Origin: Propionibacteriaceae bacterium
GTDB lineage: Bacteria > Actinomycetota > Actinomycetes > Propionibacteriales > Propionibacteriaceae
Assembly (NCBI GenBank): GCA_003158895.1
Contig: PMLO01000278.1
Span: 1-8,441, forward strand
Reading direction: 5' to 3'
Length of the DNA: 8,441 nt
The number at the start of each line of letters is the position of its first letter. Positions within the stretch are counted from its first letter, which is position 1. The notes under the pieces were generated by a model. It had not been told where the DNA came from and did no database searches. It saw nothing but the letters and a program-made list of their open reading frames with translations. Shown piece by piece: positions 1 through 6,120 of the stretch. A program made the position numbers and the translations under genes.

Positions 1-6
1 CTTCAT
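1..6 (-). CDS. Possible start of an off-window gene (first two codons only)
   Basis: Read on the minus strand, an ATG at bases 6-4 is followed by AAG, giving Met-Lys before the window ends. It is preceded by AGAGGAG (bases 19-13) with a 6-nt spacer, one of the best Shine-Dalgarno arrangements in the window. The roughly 340 bases upstream hold no other convincing gene, which fits a gene start with its own leader. The product cannot be read. A CsoR-like palindrome 66 bases upstream hints at metal- or sulfur-responsive control, by inference only. Confidence 0.4.
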
Positions 7-71
7 CTGTCTCTCCTCTGGCACGCCAGGGCTGCGGTGGCCGCAACGTGATGATGCGTGCACCTCCTGTT

Positions 72-83
72 TACCCCGGGGTA
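72..83. promoter_or_regulatory. Perfect palindrome TACCCCGGGGTA, CsoR-like operator candidate
   Basis: The 12-base sequence is an exact palindrome with a C-tract followed by a G-tract flanked by TA and AT. Operators of the CsoR/FrmR repressor class (copper, sulfide or aldehyde sensors) typically look like TACCC-N-GGGTA. It sits 66 bases upstream of the presumed minus-strand start at base 6, a sensible place for an operator. The resemblance is visible in the sequence; the regulator is inferred, and a GC-rich genome can produce such palindromes by chance. Confidence 0.35.
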
Positions 84-140
84 CGTAGTCTCCCCGCAGT
101 GACGGGGTCTGCCCTCTCAGCTGGAGAAGGATGAGCACTG

Positions 141-184
141 GGTTCGGAGTCGAAGTCGAAGTCGGGACTCGACCTCCGAGAACC
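141..184. repeat. Long imperfect inverted repeat (foldback hairpin)
   Basis: The outer arms GGTTC (141-145) and GAACC (180-184) pair. Inside them GGA/TCC, GTCGA/TCGAC and GTC/GAC continue the stem, with single- or two-base bulges and a loop of about 8 bases, about 16 base pairs in all. It lies 167 bases beyond the stop of the minus-strand synthase gene. It could act as a Rho-independent-like terminator lacking a U-tract, or as a structured leader of the gene at the left edge. Neither role is proven. Confidence 0.45.
148..165. repeat. Tandem hexamer AGTCGA x3
   Basis: Three head-to-tail hexamers AGTCGA, AGTCGA and AGTCGG form one arm of the foldback at 141-184. The array is too short to call a functional satellite. 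It may be a replication-slippage product within a structured spacer. Confidence 0.6.
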
Positions 185-350
185 ATCCACCGATGAGCGG
201 AAGGCTTACATTCGACCCCCAGACGCGCAAGAAACAGTGCGCCCATCCCTCGGGAGGTCGCTCGGGCCGCGTGACGGGATCACGCTGCCTGAAGGTCATG
301 GTGTTCGCTGCCGGCATGCCGATCAGTCGCAGAGAGCCGGAGACGTGCTG

Positions 351-1613
351 CTACCAATCCGGCCGCCAGGGCATCCCGCTCGTACCGGCATCGGCCCGTA
401 CGGCCAGGGTCTGGTGGATCTCGAGCTCACCCCGTTCGAAGCCGAGGGCTGAGCTCGCCAGGTACAGTCGCCAGACTCGCGCGCGTCCTGCACCACCGAG
501 CCTGACCCCCTCGGGGTAGTTCTCCTCGAGGTTGCGGACCCAGGCGCGCAGGGTCAACGCATAGTGCTCGCGCAGAGACTCGAGGTGTCGGACCTCCAGA
601 CCGGCGTGCTGGATGGCTGAGACGACCGTGCCGATCTCCTCGAGCTCGCCGTCGGGAAAGACGTAGCGTGCGGTGAAGCTGTTGGGTTTGATCGGGCCCA
701 CCCCGGCTGGCCGGCTGATGCCGTGGTTGAGCAGCCGGCCCTGCGGCGCCAACAGCGCGTACATCCGGGAGAAGTACGTGCCCAGCTGGTCCTCGCCCAC
801 GTGCTCGAACATGCCGATCGAGCTGATGGCGTCGTACGGTCCGTCGTCGACCTCCCGATAATCGGCCAGGCGGATCTCCACGCAGTCGGTGAGCCCGGCG
901 TCGGCGACCCGTCGACGAGCGAGGTCGGCCTGCTCGCGGGACAGGGTCACGCCGACGGCTCGTACCCCATAGTTGCGGGCGGCGTGCATGGCCATGCCGC
1001 CCCAGCCGCAGCCGACGTCGAGCAACCGCATGCCGGGGACGAGACCGAGCTTGCGACAGATCAGGTCGTACTTGGCCTCCTGGGCGGCGTCCAGCCCGAC
1101 CGACGGGTCCTCCCACACAGCGCACGAGTACGTCATCGTCGGACCGAGGACCACACGGTAGAAGTCCCCGGGGACGTCGTAGTGGTGGGCGATCGCTGCC
1201 GCGTCCCTGGAGCGACTGTGCCTGCGTCCATGCAGTCGGGTCTCCTCCGGTGGCGGCTCGGGCGCACGACGCAGTCCTCCTGTCCCTCTCACCAGACGCG
1301 CCAGGGTGCCCCACGACTGCGGACGGCCGAAGCCATCGACCAACCGCTGGCCCAGGGTGGCGAGGGCGACATAGATGTCCCCGTCGAGCTCGATGTCGCC
1401 CGCGACATAGGCACGCGCCATACCGAGCTCGCCGGGCGACGAGAGCACCCGGCGGACGGCGTCCGGAGACCGGACGACGAGCGTGACGGACGCGTCCGAC
1501 GGACCTGCATGGCTGCCGTCGTACGCCTGGATCGCCACCGGGAGGTCTCCGCCCAGCAGGGATGCCAGGGTCTCTGCCAGACCCTGACGAGGCTCATTCC
1601 GATTGATGATCAT
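351..1613 (-). CDS. cfa: Cyclopropane-fatty-acyl-phospholipid synthase (SAM-dependent lipid methyltransferase)
   Basis: This 420-residue enzyme should use S-adenosylmethionine to add a methylene (or methyl) group across the double bond of unsaturated acyl chains in membrane phospholipids. The N-terminal domain spans about 1-130. The catalytic Rossmann methyltransferase follows, with the family block YDVPGDFY (145-152), TYSCAVW (161-167, active-site Cys164) and the SAM motif LLDVGCGWGG (197-206). MFEHVG carries Glu270, LLNHGI carries His297, and Tyr351 lies in REHY. These match the Cys, Glu, His and Tyr that hold the catalytic bicarbonate in E. coli Cfa. The C-terminus, ending in a GFERGELEIHQ-type tail, is typical. 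The ATG has GGGGAG five bases upstream and overlaps the stop of the hydrolase gene. An open frame continues about 300 codons upstream but lies within the hydrolase gene and is not used. No neighbouring BfaA/UfaA-type reductase is present, so cyclopropanation is more likely than 10-methyl acyl formation, though the latter is not excluded. Confidence 0.93.
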   Translation of the reverse strand: MIINRNEPRQGLAETLASLLGGDLPVAIQAYDGSHAGPSDASVTLVVRSPDAVRRVLSSPGELGMARAYVAGDIELDGDIYVALATLGQRLVDGFGRPQSWGTLARLVRGTGGLRRAPEPPPEETRLHGRRHSRSRDAAAIAHHYDVPGDFYRVVLGPTMTYSCAVWEDPSVGLDAAQEAKYDLICRKLGLVPGMRLLDVGCGWGGMAMHAARNYGVRAVGVTLSREQADLARRRVADAGLTDCVEIRLADYREVDDGPYDAISSIGMFEHVGEDQLGTYFSRMYALLAPQGRLLNHGISRPAGVGPIKPNSFTARYVFPDGELEEIGTVVSAIQHAGLEVRHLESLREHYALTLRAWVRNLEENYPEGVRLGGAGRARVWRLYLASSALGFERGELEIHQTLAVRADAGTSGMPWRPDW

Positions 1614-2491
1614 TGATTCTCCCCACGGGGTTGGGCTGTCTCGAGAACGGTGACGACTGCCGGCACCAGGGCGTCCGCGATGCGCCCATAGCCGGCCGCC
1701 GATGGATGGAAGGAGTCGGCACTGAGCATGCGTCTGTCCTTGACGAACTCCGCGCCGACGGCTCCCACGACGTCGACGAAACGCACCAGCGGCCGAACAG
1801 CCGCCGCCCGCCGCTGCACCGCCCCGACCACAGCCCCGTAAACGAGTACTGCCTCCATCAGCGGGTGAGGCACAAGCCGCATCGACCGGAACTCCGGCAG
1901 GCTTGACATCACCACGGGAGCGCCGAGCGACACGAGCGCATCCAAGAGCGCCCTGGACGAGCGAGCCAGCGTCGCCGGAGCCGTGAGGCCAGTGACGTCG
2001 TTCGTGCCGACCACCAGGACCGAGACATCCGGCCCGCGCTGCAACCCAAGGACCTGCCCGGTCAGGACATCGATCGTGCGCGCCCCCGACCTGGCGTAGC
2101 CCACCACATGCACCGGACGCCCCATCGCGTCCGCCACCCGCTGCGCCAGCTGCACCGGCAGGGAGTCGTCCACGTGATGCACGCCGACCCCCGCCATGGC
2201 GGAGTCGCCGAATGCCGCCATCTCGACCGCGGTTTCGCTGATGAGCACCCCGCCGGACGGCACGACCGTGACGTCGACCGGGGCCACCGCGGGCGACGCC
2301 CCGAAGCGTCTCGACACGACGACGGCCTGGCCAACGCCGAGCCCCACCAGGGGTGCGACGAGGCCGAGCGTGACCCACCAGGCCTTGCTCCGGGCCGCAG
2401 ACGCGAAGCCCCGTCTCTGGCCGGAACCTGGGTTTGCCGAGCCGGGCACCCGACCCTGCCCACCCACTTCGCGTGACCGTCGCATCGTCAT
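1610..2491 (-). CDS. Membrane-anchored SGNH/GDSL-family hydrolase
   Basis: This 293-residue predicted serine esterase or lipase is likely tethered outside the membrane. A basic N-terminus (1-36) precedes one hydrophobic segment (about 38-59). The hydrolase fold then starts with AAFGDSAMAG (92-101), with Ser97 the nucleophile. Block II is in GYARSGART (131-139), block III is GTND (162-165, Asn164) and block V is DSFHPS with Asp259 and His262. All catalytic elements of an SGNH enzyme are present. The gene is first in an operon: its TGA overlaps the ATG of the cyclopropane synthase, so translation is probably coupled. Two ATGs compete: the one at 2491 has AGACAGG directly against it, while the one at 2485 has the same element 6 bases away and is the better-spaced start (291 residues). 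The substrate cannot be told from sequence; an acyl ester of a lipid or cell-wall glycan is plausible from context. Confidence 0.88.
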   Translation of the reverse strand: MTMRRSREVGGQGRVPGSANPGSGQRRGFASAARSKAWWVTLGLVAPLVGLGVGQAVVVSRRFGASPAVAPVDVTVVPSGGVLISETAVEMAAFGDSAMAGVGVHHVDDSLPVQLAQRVADAMGRPVHVVGYARSGARTIDVLTGQVLGLQRGPDVSVLVVGTNDVTGLTAPATLARSSRALLDALVSLGAPVVMSSLPEFRSMRLVPHPLMEAVLVYGAVVGAVQRRAAAVRPLVRFVDVVGAVGAEFVKDRRMLSADSFHPSAAGYGRIADALVPAVVTVLETAQPRGENQ

Positions 2492-2517
2492 CCTGTCTGG
2501 CCCAAGAGACCAACGTG

Positions 2518-2523
2518 ATTATG
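2518..2523 (-). promoter_or_regulatory. Candidate -10 element CATAAT for the hydrolase-synthase operon
   Basis: On the minus strand, CATAAT matches the TATAAT consensus at five of six positions and is among the most AT-rich spots in the divergent intergenic region. Transcription would start near base 2511, leaving a leader of about 20-26 nt that includes the AGACAGG ribosome-binding site. No good -35 hexamer is visible 16-18 bases upstream. Confidence 0.4.
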
Positions 2524-2548
2524 TACTCGATCTTGCTCCGGATCGGGT

Positions 2549-2567
2549 GTCGGGAAAACAGCCCGAC
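2549..2567. repeat. Inverted repeat GTCGGG/CCCGAC
   Basis: Perfect 6-bp GC-rich arms are separated by a 7-base A-rich loop (AAAACAG). It lies about 26 bases upstream of the candidate -10 of the minus-strand operon, in the spacer between two divergent genes. It may be an operator or activator site; there is no U-tract to make it a terminator. Confidence 0.4.
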
Positions 2568-2668
2568 GATTCAAGAACGCGACAGGAGACCCGCATAGTC
2601 CGCGGAGTCGTGTCACTCCCCTGGACGCCACTCGACCGGTCCGGGCCCGGCCGCTCACCACAGATGCG

Positions 2669-2699
2669 TTGAGCGTCCTTGGGCCAGCCGTCATAGGGT
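2669..2699 (+). promoter_or_regulatory. Candidate leaderless promoter of the aldo/keto reductase gene
   Basis: TTGAGC (2669-2674) resembles a -35 box and TAGGGT (2694-2699) fits the actinobacterial -10 pattern TANNNT, separated by 19 bases. The -10 ends exactly 6 bases before the ATG at 2706, so the A of the start codon would be the transcription start. No Shine-Dalgarno sequence is visible before this ATG. Together these match the leaderless mRNA architecture common in actinobacteria. Confidence 0.45.
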
Positions 2700-2705
2700 C
2701 GGGTC

Positions 2706-3692
2706 ATGGAGTCGAGACAGCTGGGTCGTACGGGTCGTCAGGTAGGGGTCATCGGGCTGGGGTGCTGGCAGCTCGGCGCGGACTGGGGGGCGGTGAGCGA
2801 GCAGGATGCGCTCGCGACGCTCCACGCTGCTGTCGATGCCGGGGTGACCTTCTTGGACACCGCCGATGTGTACGGCGACGGGCGGAGCGAGCAGCTCGTC
2901 GGACGGTTGCTGCGCGAGCGCGGCGATGCCGGCCTGACGGTCGCCACCAAGATGGGACGCCGCGCTGACCCGCACGTGCCCGAGGCCTTCACCGGTGAGG
3001 CCATGCGCGCCTGGAACGACCGCAGCCGCCGCAACCTCGGCGTCGACACGCTCGACCTCGTACAGCTCCACTGCCCGCCAACGCCCGTCTTCTCGAGCGA
3101 CGCGGTGTTCGACACGCTGGACGCGATGGTCGACGAGGGCCGGATGCATGCGTACGGCGTCTCGGTCGAGACCTGCGACGAAGCGCTGACGGCCATTGCC
3201 CGCCCCCACGTGGCGAGCGTGCAGATCATCCTCAACGCGTTCCGGCGCAAGCCGCTCGAACGCGTCCTGCCGGCAGCAGCGGAGGCCGGTGTCGCCATCA
3301 TCGCTCGCGTGCCGTTGGCCAGCGGCCTGCTCGCCGGCAAGTACGACGAGTCGACCACGTTCGCCGCGGACGACCACCGTACGTACAACCGCTCCGGCGA
3401 GGCCTTCGACGTCGGCGAGACGTTCGCGGGCGTGCCCTTCGACGTAGGAGTGGCGGCGGCCCGCGAGGTCGCGACGTTGACGCCGCCGGGAGTGACGACC
3501 GCTCAACTCGCGCTGCGGTGGATCATCGACCAGCCCGGAGTCACTGTCGTGATCCCAGGCGCACGTACGGCGACGCAGGCCGGCGCCAACGCTGCGGCGG
3601 CCGATGTCCCCCCGCTCGATGCCGCCACTCTCTCGGCGTTCGAGACCATCTATGACGAGCGGATCCGCGGGCACGTGCACGACAGGTGGTGA
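2706..3692 (+). CDS. Aldo/keto reductase
   Basis: This 328-residue cytosolic NADPH-dependent oxidoreductase of the (beta/alpha)8-barrel aldo/keto reductase superfamily reduces aldehydes or ketones to alcohols. The catalytic tetrad is intact: Asp51 and Tyr56 in FLDTADVYG, Lys82 in TKMG, and His122 in VQLHCPP. The N-terminal GRTGRQVGVIGLG stretch, the SGLLAGKY motif (206-213) and the C-terminal cofactor segment VVIPGARTATQ (281-291) are standard. Length is normal for the family and the C-terminal tail IYDERIRGHVHDRW looks complete. The gene diverges from the hydrolase-synthase operon across about 214 bases and is followed after 88 bases by a dehydrogenase-like gene on the same strand. Substrate is unknown; detoxification of reactive carbonyls or sugar metabolism are both possible. 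Confidence 0.92.
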   Translation: MESRQLGRTGRQVGVIGLGCWQLGADWGAVSEQDALATLHAAVDAGVTFLDTADVYGDGRSEQLVGRLLRERGDAGLTVATKMGRRADPHVPEAFTGEAMRAWNDRSRRNLGVDTLDLVQLHCPPTPVFSSDAVFDTLDAMVDEGRMHAYGVSVETCDEALTAIARPHVASVQIILNAFRRKPLERVLPAAAEAGVAIIARVPLASGLLAGKYDESTTFAADDHRTYNRSGEAFDVGETFAGVPFDVGVAAAREVATLTPPGVTTAQLALRWIIDQPGVTVVIPGARTATQAGANAAAADVPPLDAATLSAFETIYDERIRGHVHDRW

Positions 3693-3780
3693 GCAGTCGC
3701 GACCACAGCCGCACGGGGCCGTACGGCTCGCCGGCGTGGCCGCACGCCCGCTTCACCGGAGAACACAGAGGAGCTAGTTG

Positions 3781-4641
3781 ATGAAGATCGCTGTCACGGG
3801 TGGGTCGGGAAAGCTGGGGCGCACGGTTGTCACCGTGCTGGCTCAGGCCGGACACGACGTGGTCAACCTCGACGTCGCTGGGACGCGCGGTCCGGGTTTC
3901 CTGCGGATCGACCTGACGAACTACGGGGAGACGATCGACGCACTGTTCGGCGAGAACAACCCCTCGGCGGGTTCCGACCAAGCCTCGAGTCCGGCGTTCG
4001 ACGCCCTCGTACACCTGGCTGCGATACCCGCTCCAGGCATCCTGAGCGATGTCGCAACGTTCCACAACAACATCCTCAGTACGTTCAACGTCTTCCAGGC
4101 CGCTCGCAGGGCCGGCATCAAGAACATCGTGTACGCATCGAGCGAGACGGTCCTGGGGCTGCCGTTCGATGTGCCGCCGCCGTACATCCCAGTCGACGAG
4201 GAGTACCCGGCCCGCCCCGAGAGCATGTACTCGCTGGTGAAGCATCTCGAGGAGCAGATGGCCATCGAGCTGGTGCGCTGGGACCCGACGCTCAAGATCA
4301 TCGCGCTGCGCTTCTCCAACGTGAAGGACCCGGAGGACTACGCGGAGTTCCCAGGGTTCGACGCGGACGCGAACCTGCGCAAGTGGAACCTCTGGGGCTA
4401 CGTCGACGGCCGCGATGGCGCACAGGCTGTACTCAAGGCCCTCGAGCTCGACGCAGAAGGTTTCGACCGCTTCATCATCGCGGCCGCGGACACCGTCATG
4501 TCACGGTCGAATGCAGAGCTGGTCGCTGAGGTCTTCCCCGATGTACACCTCGGCCGCGACCTCGGCGACCATGACACGTTGCTGTCGATCGACAAGGCTC
4601 GACGTGTGCTCGGGTACAACCCGCAGCACTCCTGGCGTTGA
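3781..4641 (+). CDS. NAD-dependent epimerase/dehydratase-like oxidoreductase (extended SDR)
   Basis: A 286-residue extended short-chain dehydrogenase, probably cytosolic and acting on a nucleotide sugar, sugar acid or similar substrate. The Rossmann motif TGGSGKLG lies at 6-13. Asp31 at the end of the second strand favours NAD(H) over NADP(H), and the active-site triad appears as Ser120/Ser121 (YASSE), Tyr150 and Lys154 (YSLVK). It is shorter than typical sugar epimerases (about 310-350), so the substrate domain is compact. The loop at about 58-72 is polar and unusually long for the strand it joins. ATG at 3781 is chosen because AGAGGAG (3767-3773) is 7 bases away; a TTG immediately before it is too close. 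It follows the aldo/keto reductase by 88 bases and precedes the transporter gene by 33, so they may be cotranscribed. The reaction cannot be assigned. Confidence 0.87.
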   Translation: MKIAVTGGSGKLGRTVVTVLAQAGHDVVNLDVAGTRGPGFLRIDLTNYGETIDALFGENNPSAGSDQASSPAFDALVHLAAIPAPGILSDVATFHNNILSTFNVFQAARRAGIKNIVYASSETVLGLPFDVPPPYIPVDEEYPARPESMYSLVKHLEEQMAIELVRWDPTLKIIALRFSNVKDPEDYAEFPGFDADANLRKWNLWGYVDGRDGAQAVLKALELDAEGFDRFIIAAADTVMSRSNAELVAEVFPDVHLGRDLGDHDTLLSIDKARRVLGYNPQHSWR

Positions 4642-4674
4642 CCCCCCGCCCTCGAGCACAAGGAGACGTCTGTC

Positions 4675-5403
4675 GTGGTGGTTCTTTTCGCCGTGGGATC
4701 GTTCATCACCACCCTGTTGGGAGGCGTCGCGGCGATCCGCATCCGTGACTACCGGCACCTGGTGCTCGGACTGGCGGCGGGGCTGATGCTCGGCGTCGTC
4801 GCCCTCGACCTGATCCCCGAGGCACTCGCCCAGCAACCGGCCAGAGTGTTCGGGGTTCCCACACCGCTGCTGACCTTCGTGCTCGGCTTCCTGGTGCTGC
4901 ACATCATCGAGCGCACGGTGGGCATTCACCGCGGTCACGAGTCCGAGTACGCCACCCATTCCCACGCACCGGCCGTCGGGTTCCTCGCGGCGTCCGGCCT
5001 GGTGGGTCACAGCGTCATGGACGGGTTCGCGATCGGCGCCGCGTTCCAGGCGGGCAGCAGCGTCGGCATCGTGGTCGCCCTCGCCGTGATCGCCCACGAC
5101 TTCGCCGACGGCTTCAACACCTACACGATTGCGACCCTGTACGGGAACAAGCGCCGCCGCGCCATCACGCTTCTGGCAGCGGATGCCGTCGCCCCGGTGA
5201 TCGGTGCCTCGATCACGCTCCTGTTCGTGATCCCGCACGCGGTGCTCGGCCTGTACCTGGGATTCTTCGCCGGGTTCCTCATGTACCTGGCCACCTCCGA
5301 CATCCTTCCCGAGGCCCATGCGAGCCACCCGACCCGGCTGACGGTGCTGGCCACCATCGCCGGCGCCGCCTTCATCTGGCTGGTCGTCGGCCTGGCGAGC
5401 TGA
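4675..5403 (+). CDS. ZIP-family metal transporter, divergent subgroup
   Basis: This 242-residue multi-pass membrane protein has about eight hydrophobic segments and probably moves divalent cations such as zinc, iron or manganese. The fourth-helix signature appears as GHSVMDGFAIG (111-121; His112, Asp116) and the fifth as AHDFADGF (140-147; His141, Asp142, Asp145). LIPE (47-49) and ILPE (210-213) contribute further acidic residues. The usual helix-4 HN is HS, and the canonical helix-5 HExPHE is HDFADG, without the second His and Glu. This marks a subgroup whose metal preference may differ. A short His-containing cytoplasmic loop has His85, His88, His95 and His97. The GTG start is supported by AAGGAG with 9 bases of spacing. 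It ends 38 bases from the convergently read DedA-family gene; that gap has no obvious terminator hairpin. Confidence 0.85.
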   Translation: MVVLFAVGSFITTLLGGVAAIRIRDYRHLVLGLAAGLMLGVVALDLIPEALAQQPARVFGVPTPLLTFVLGFLVLHIIERTVGIHRGHESEYATHSHAPAVGFLAASGLVGHSVMDGFAIGAAFQAGSSVGIVVALAVIAHDFADGFNTYTIATLYGNKRRRAITLLAADAVAPVIGASITLLFVIPHAVLGLYLGFFAGFLMYLATSDILPEAHASHPTRLTVLATIAGAAFIWLVVGLAS

Positions 5404-5441
5404 CGGACCGGAGGCTCGAGGGAGAGGAACCCGTACGACGC

Positions 5442-6101
5442 TCAGTCGGCGACACCATCCGATGCTTCCTCCGTTTGGTTCTCCGCGTCTTCCGCGCGTC
5501 TGGCGGCGAGAAGGCGGCGAGCGACGATCACGCCGATGGTCAGGACGACGATCCCGGCGACCGTGAGGGCGGCGTACCTGCCGAACGTGTGCTGCACCTG
5601 CGCGTACGACGCGCCGGCGAGGTAGCCGAGCGTGACCACGGCGATACTCCACGTGACACCGCCGAGAGCGTTGAACGCCAGGAACCGCCGGTACGGCATC
5701 GACGCACTGCCGGCGAGTGCCGGCATGACGGCACGGAAGAACGCGGTCCACCGTCCGAGGAACACCGCAGGGGCACCGCGCCGTGCGAGGTAGTCCTGGG
5801 CCTGGTGGATGCGGTGCTGCCGGTGGCGGAGGAGACGTGTACGGAGCAGGCGCTGGCCGAAGTGCTTGCCCACCTCGTACCCCACGCTGTCCCCCACGAC
5901 TGCCGCGAGGATCACGACGGCCATCGCGGACCAGAGGCTGACCATGCCGCGCGAGGCGGCCACCCCGGCGAGCACGGCCAGAGTCTCGCCGGGAAACACG
6001 AAGCCCACGAACAGCGCGTCCTCGGAGAACACGGCCAGACCTGCGACGAGCAGTACCAGCCAGCCCGGCGCATTGAGCAGCTGGTCGACGACAGCGGTCA
6101 C
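5442..6101 (-). CDS. DedA-family (SNARE-associated/VTT domain) membrane protein
   Basis: A 219-residue integral membrane protein of the DedA family, whose members support envelope integrity and in some cases flip undecaprenyl-phosphate or phospholipids. Family hallmarks are Glu27 before the re-entrant FVFPGE (34-39), the GDSVGYEVGK block (70-79), and FLGRWTAFFRAVMPALAG (114-131) with Arg117, Arg123, Pro127 and Gly131. Hydrophobic segments near 13-34, 40-70, 145-165 and 177-197 fit the fold, and the C-terminus is a charged cytoplasmic tail (200-219). GTG at 6101 is preceded by GAAGAGG with an 8-base spacer. It lies 19 bases downstream of a COG4705-type membrane gene on the same strand, so the two are very likely an operon. 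Confidence 0.93.
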   Translation of the reverse strand: MTAVVDQLLNAPGWLVLLVAGLAVFSEDALFVGFVFPGETLAVLAGVAASRGMVSLWSAMAVVILAAVVGDSVGYEVGKHFGQRLLRTRLLRHRQHRIHQAQDYLARRGAPAVFLGRWTAFFRAVMPALAGSASMPYRRFLAFNALGGVTWSIAVVTLGYLAGASYAQVQHTFGRYAALTVAGIVVLTIGVIVARRLLAARRAEDAENQTEEASDGVAD

Positions 6102-6120
6102 CGTTCAGGCCTCTTCGTCA

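Larger units (their letters stand above)
7..350. other. Intergenic region without a supported gene
   Basis: Short reading frames here have no ribosome-binding site, no recognisable domain, and mostly run antisense into the downstream enzyme gene. The stretch contains a small hairpin (TGCGG/CCGCA, 33-45), a perfect palindrome (72-83), a CCCCG/CGGGG hairpin (92-107), a long imperfect foldback (141-184) and a 10-bp palindrome CGGCATGCCG (312-321). It lies downstream of the fatty-acyl synthase gene and probably upstream of a gene starting at base 6, so it would hold the terminator of one and the promoter of the other. No clear U-tract terminator is visible. Confidence 0.6.

Noticed and set aside
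61..68. Perfect minus-strand Shine-Dalgarno-like AGGAGGTG
   Set aside because: No ATG, GTG or TTG follows at a usable distance with an open frame; the nearest TTG is about 16 bases away.
117..317. A 66-codon minus-strand frame in the left intergenic region
   Set aside because: No ribosome-binding site precedes its ATG, no motif is visible, and it crosses the structured hexamer foldback.
193..519. Plus-strand frames of 71 and 108 codons
   Set aside because: They run antisense into the 3' end of the cyclopropane synthase and encode no recognisable protein.
1614..2513. A 300-codon N-terminal extension of the cyclopropane synthase frame
   Set aside because: It overlaps the hydrolase gene in another frame, its translation is Arg/Gly-rich with no domain, and the ATG at 1613 has a good ribosome-binding site and typical family N-terminus.
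2691..3680. A 329-codon minus-strand frame opposite the aldo/keto reductase
   Set aside because: It mirrors the real gene nearly end to end, with the composition of a shadow frame and no motif.
4501..5751. A 416-codon minus-strand frame opposite the dehydrogenase and transporter genes
   Set aside because: It is antisense to two well-supported genes, has a composition of Arg, Gly, His and Asp typical of GC-rich shadow frames, and no recognisable domain.
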